This document shows positions 62,631 through 64,000 of a DNA stretch of 64,000 bases, piece by piece (positions within the stretch are counted from its first letter, which is position 1; each line of letters begins with the position of its first letter). Where the stretch lies: the NCBI GenBank assembly GCA_002794775.1, contig NBAY01000012.1:253001-317000 (forward strand), given 5' to 3'. The translations under genes were made by a program, and so were the position numbers. The notes below the pieces were generated by a model, which saw only the letters and a program-made list of their open reading frames with translations, searched no databases and had not been told where the DNA came from. The DNA is from Porodaedalea pini (taxonomy: Eukaryota; Basidiomycota; Agaricomycetes; Hymenochaetales; Hymenochaetaceae).

Positions 62631-64000
62631 ATCAGAAATAAAATGATCCACCCTAAAAGCAAAATAAATGTCTCTTAGACACTTGAAATACCATTAATAT
62701 TCGTACATTACAACGGAAATGCATAATAAATACGCTAAGAAAATGCGATGCATTAATATTGTCTGGAAGCAAAAACAGACAAAGGCATGTACCTCTTAAT
62801 TCGAGTGCTGAGACTGAGGAGATTGCGTACGCCAGTTTGAATCAAGGTCAGTAAGCACGTGATCGTGTCGCGACGCGTAGAGCACACGAGTAAGAAGTTC
62901 AAACTCCGAAAATATCGTTGACTAACTTCACAGGGCCACTTCGCCTGGGATGGCACATCTGACTCATCGACCTTCCTCCACAAAGACACAAAATATCTAA
63001 CAAGGATAAAACCCTCGCAGAAATCGAATCTCGAGTACTCAAATCATCATGTAGCTGGACAGGGCAAACACTCGATATTATAGGCTTAGCTAAACCGGTC
63101 TATATTGCTTGTGCTTTGTAGACTACCTCTACTAATGTTCCATATAGCAGTTACAGTAACAAAGTGGTGGACAACAAACAGACGATGGAGTACATGGTTC
63201 AGCAGAGGTACGACTCGGATTTGACTTGATCAACGGTTGTTTGAACGTTCTTGCAACACACGCTCATCTCTGTTGCGGCGGAGGTCAGGCGGACTCGGGG
63301 CACCCTCACGCCTTCTACGTTCGTCGCGATCCCGCCTTACTTCTTCCGCAGTAGGCTCTCCTTGGCCCCTGTGCTGGTTGTTGCGGTTGTTGTTGTTGTT
63401 GTTCGAAGGCATCTTGCTTTGACTGGATTGTTGATATCCAAACTGCTGAGACGTCCCTCTTTTATAGCCTTCCATCCAGCTTACGATCCTAGGCAGTAGT
63501 CATCCAAGGACTTGCAATCATGACGTGGATTATTCAGGGAACCATTATTTGTGGCACCTCTTTGCTGATGAAAGACGAAAATACGCAGCTCAACTGTAGT
63601 TTCCAGCAAGATGAATTCTCGACTCGGAGTGAATTGGCGCTGGGTGCAATGAGCGCCCATGAGTACGGCAGAGGAATCAAGAAGTCAAGTTTATTTGTAG
63701 TTTACAATGATAAATGTATCCATTACTCCGAATAGTCCAAGGAATCCAACGTTAGTGGCGGACGATGCGCCAAGTTCAACGTGCAATGACAGAAACTGAG
63801 GTCGGACGTTAGGCTATCTACTACGCAAAACGCAGTTTACCACACCAAGTTACGAGCACAGTCTAATTTAAAGGAGTGTTGATAATAATAAAAAGTGATA
63901 TGCCGTTTGTCCCGGTGACGAACTAAGGGCCGCAGCCAGGTGAATAGCAAATAGCCTATTAAACATAGACATAGGGGAAGGTGGCGTGCTCGGGCCTGAT
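62631..64000. other. Right end of window, no confident gene
   Basis: A minus-strand frame at 63230-63475 encodes an Asn-rich then Arg/Glu-rich short peptide (MPSNNNNNNRNNQHRGQGEP, RRDRDERRRREG). It is low complexity and may be a small gene or chance. At the very edge the minus strand reads RPEHATFPYVYV and a stop at 63976, which could be the end of a gene lying beyond the window. Confidence 0.3.

Overview
The window is nuclear DNA of a filamentous basidiomycete, most likely an Agaricomycete. Genes are dense and split by many short GT-AG introns (about 45-80 nt). The protein families are fungal: a CreA/Mig1-type zinc-finger repressor, a sesquiterpene synthase, a GH16 glucanase, a wax-synthase-like acyltransferase and a seven-helix membrane protein of the agaric type. 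The transposons are fungal chromoviruses. No RNA virus, plasmid or bacterial features were seen. All exon joins below were read by eye.

Layout. 0.3-13.1 kb: CreA-like repressor (+), seven-helix membrane protein (-), AAGAB/p34-like adaptin-binding protein (-), a SNF5-family chromatin subunit (+) and a sesquiterpene synthase (+). 13.2-29.2 kb: a repeat island. It holds a 340-bp mariner-like MITE, a degraded Ty3/gypsy chromovirus (A, 14092-26531) split by a younger intact copy of the same family (B, 15979-22234), a solo LTR of that family, older unclassified repeats and an 849-bp near-perfect palindrome. 29.7-44.1 kb: aldo-keto reductase (+), family X DNA polymerase with a likely mitochondrial presequence (+), queuosine-salvage protein (-), isopenicillin-N-synthase-like 2OG-Fe(II) oxygenase (-), a possible small gene (+), RBM25-type splicing factor (-) and a secreted GH16 enzyme (-). 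45.4-46.2 kb: a second large palindrome (798 bp). 47.8-64 kb: truncated aldo-keto reductase (+), proteasome ATPase RPT5 (-), a CTK2/cyclin-K-like cyclin (+), a small secreted protein (+), a wax-synthase-like MBOAT enzyme (+), an intron-containing tRNA-Pro and the peroxisomal AAA ATPase PEX1 (+).

Most genes are unrelated housekeeping or metabolic neighbours, not a pathway cluster. The terpene synthase has no P450, transporter or regulator beside it. Two gene pairs share short divergent promoters (AAGAB/SNF5-like and RPT5/cyclin).

The most interesting structures are in the mobile DNA. The chromovirus family carries a readable replication programme: an 11-nt self-priming primer-binding site matching the predicted mRNA 5' end, a GGGTTTT -1 frameshift heptamer where gag overlaps pol, and a polypurine tract that forms the last codons of pol. 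Target-site duplications resolve the nested insertion exactly. The two palindromes have matched arms of 399 and 384 bp and different target duplications (TA and TGA). Among host genes, the oxygenase appears to need a 7-nt microexon to complete its iron-binding motif.
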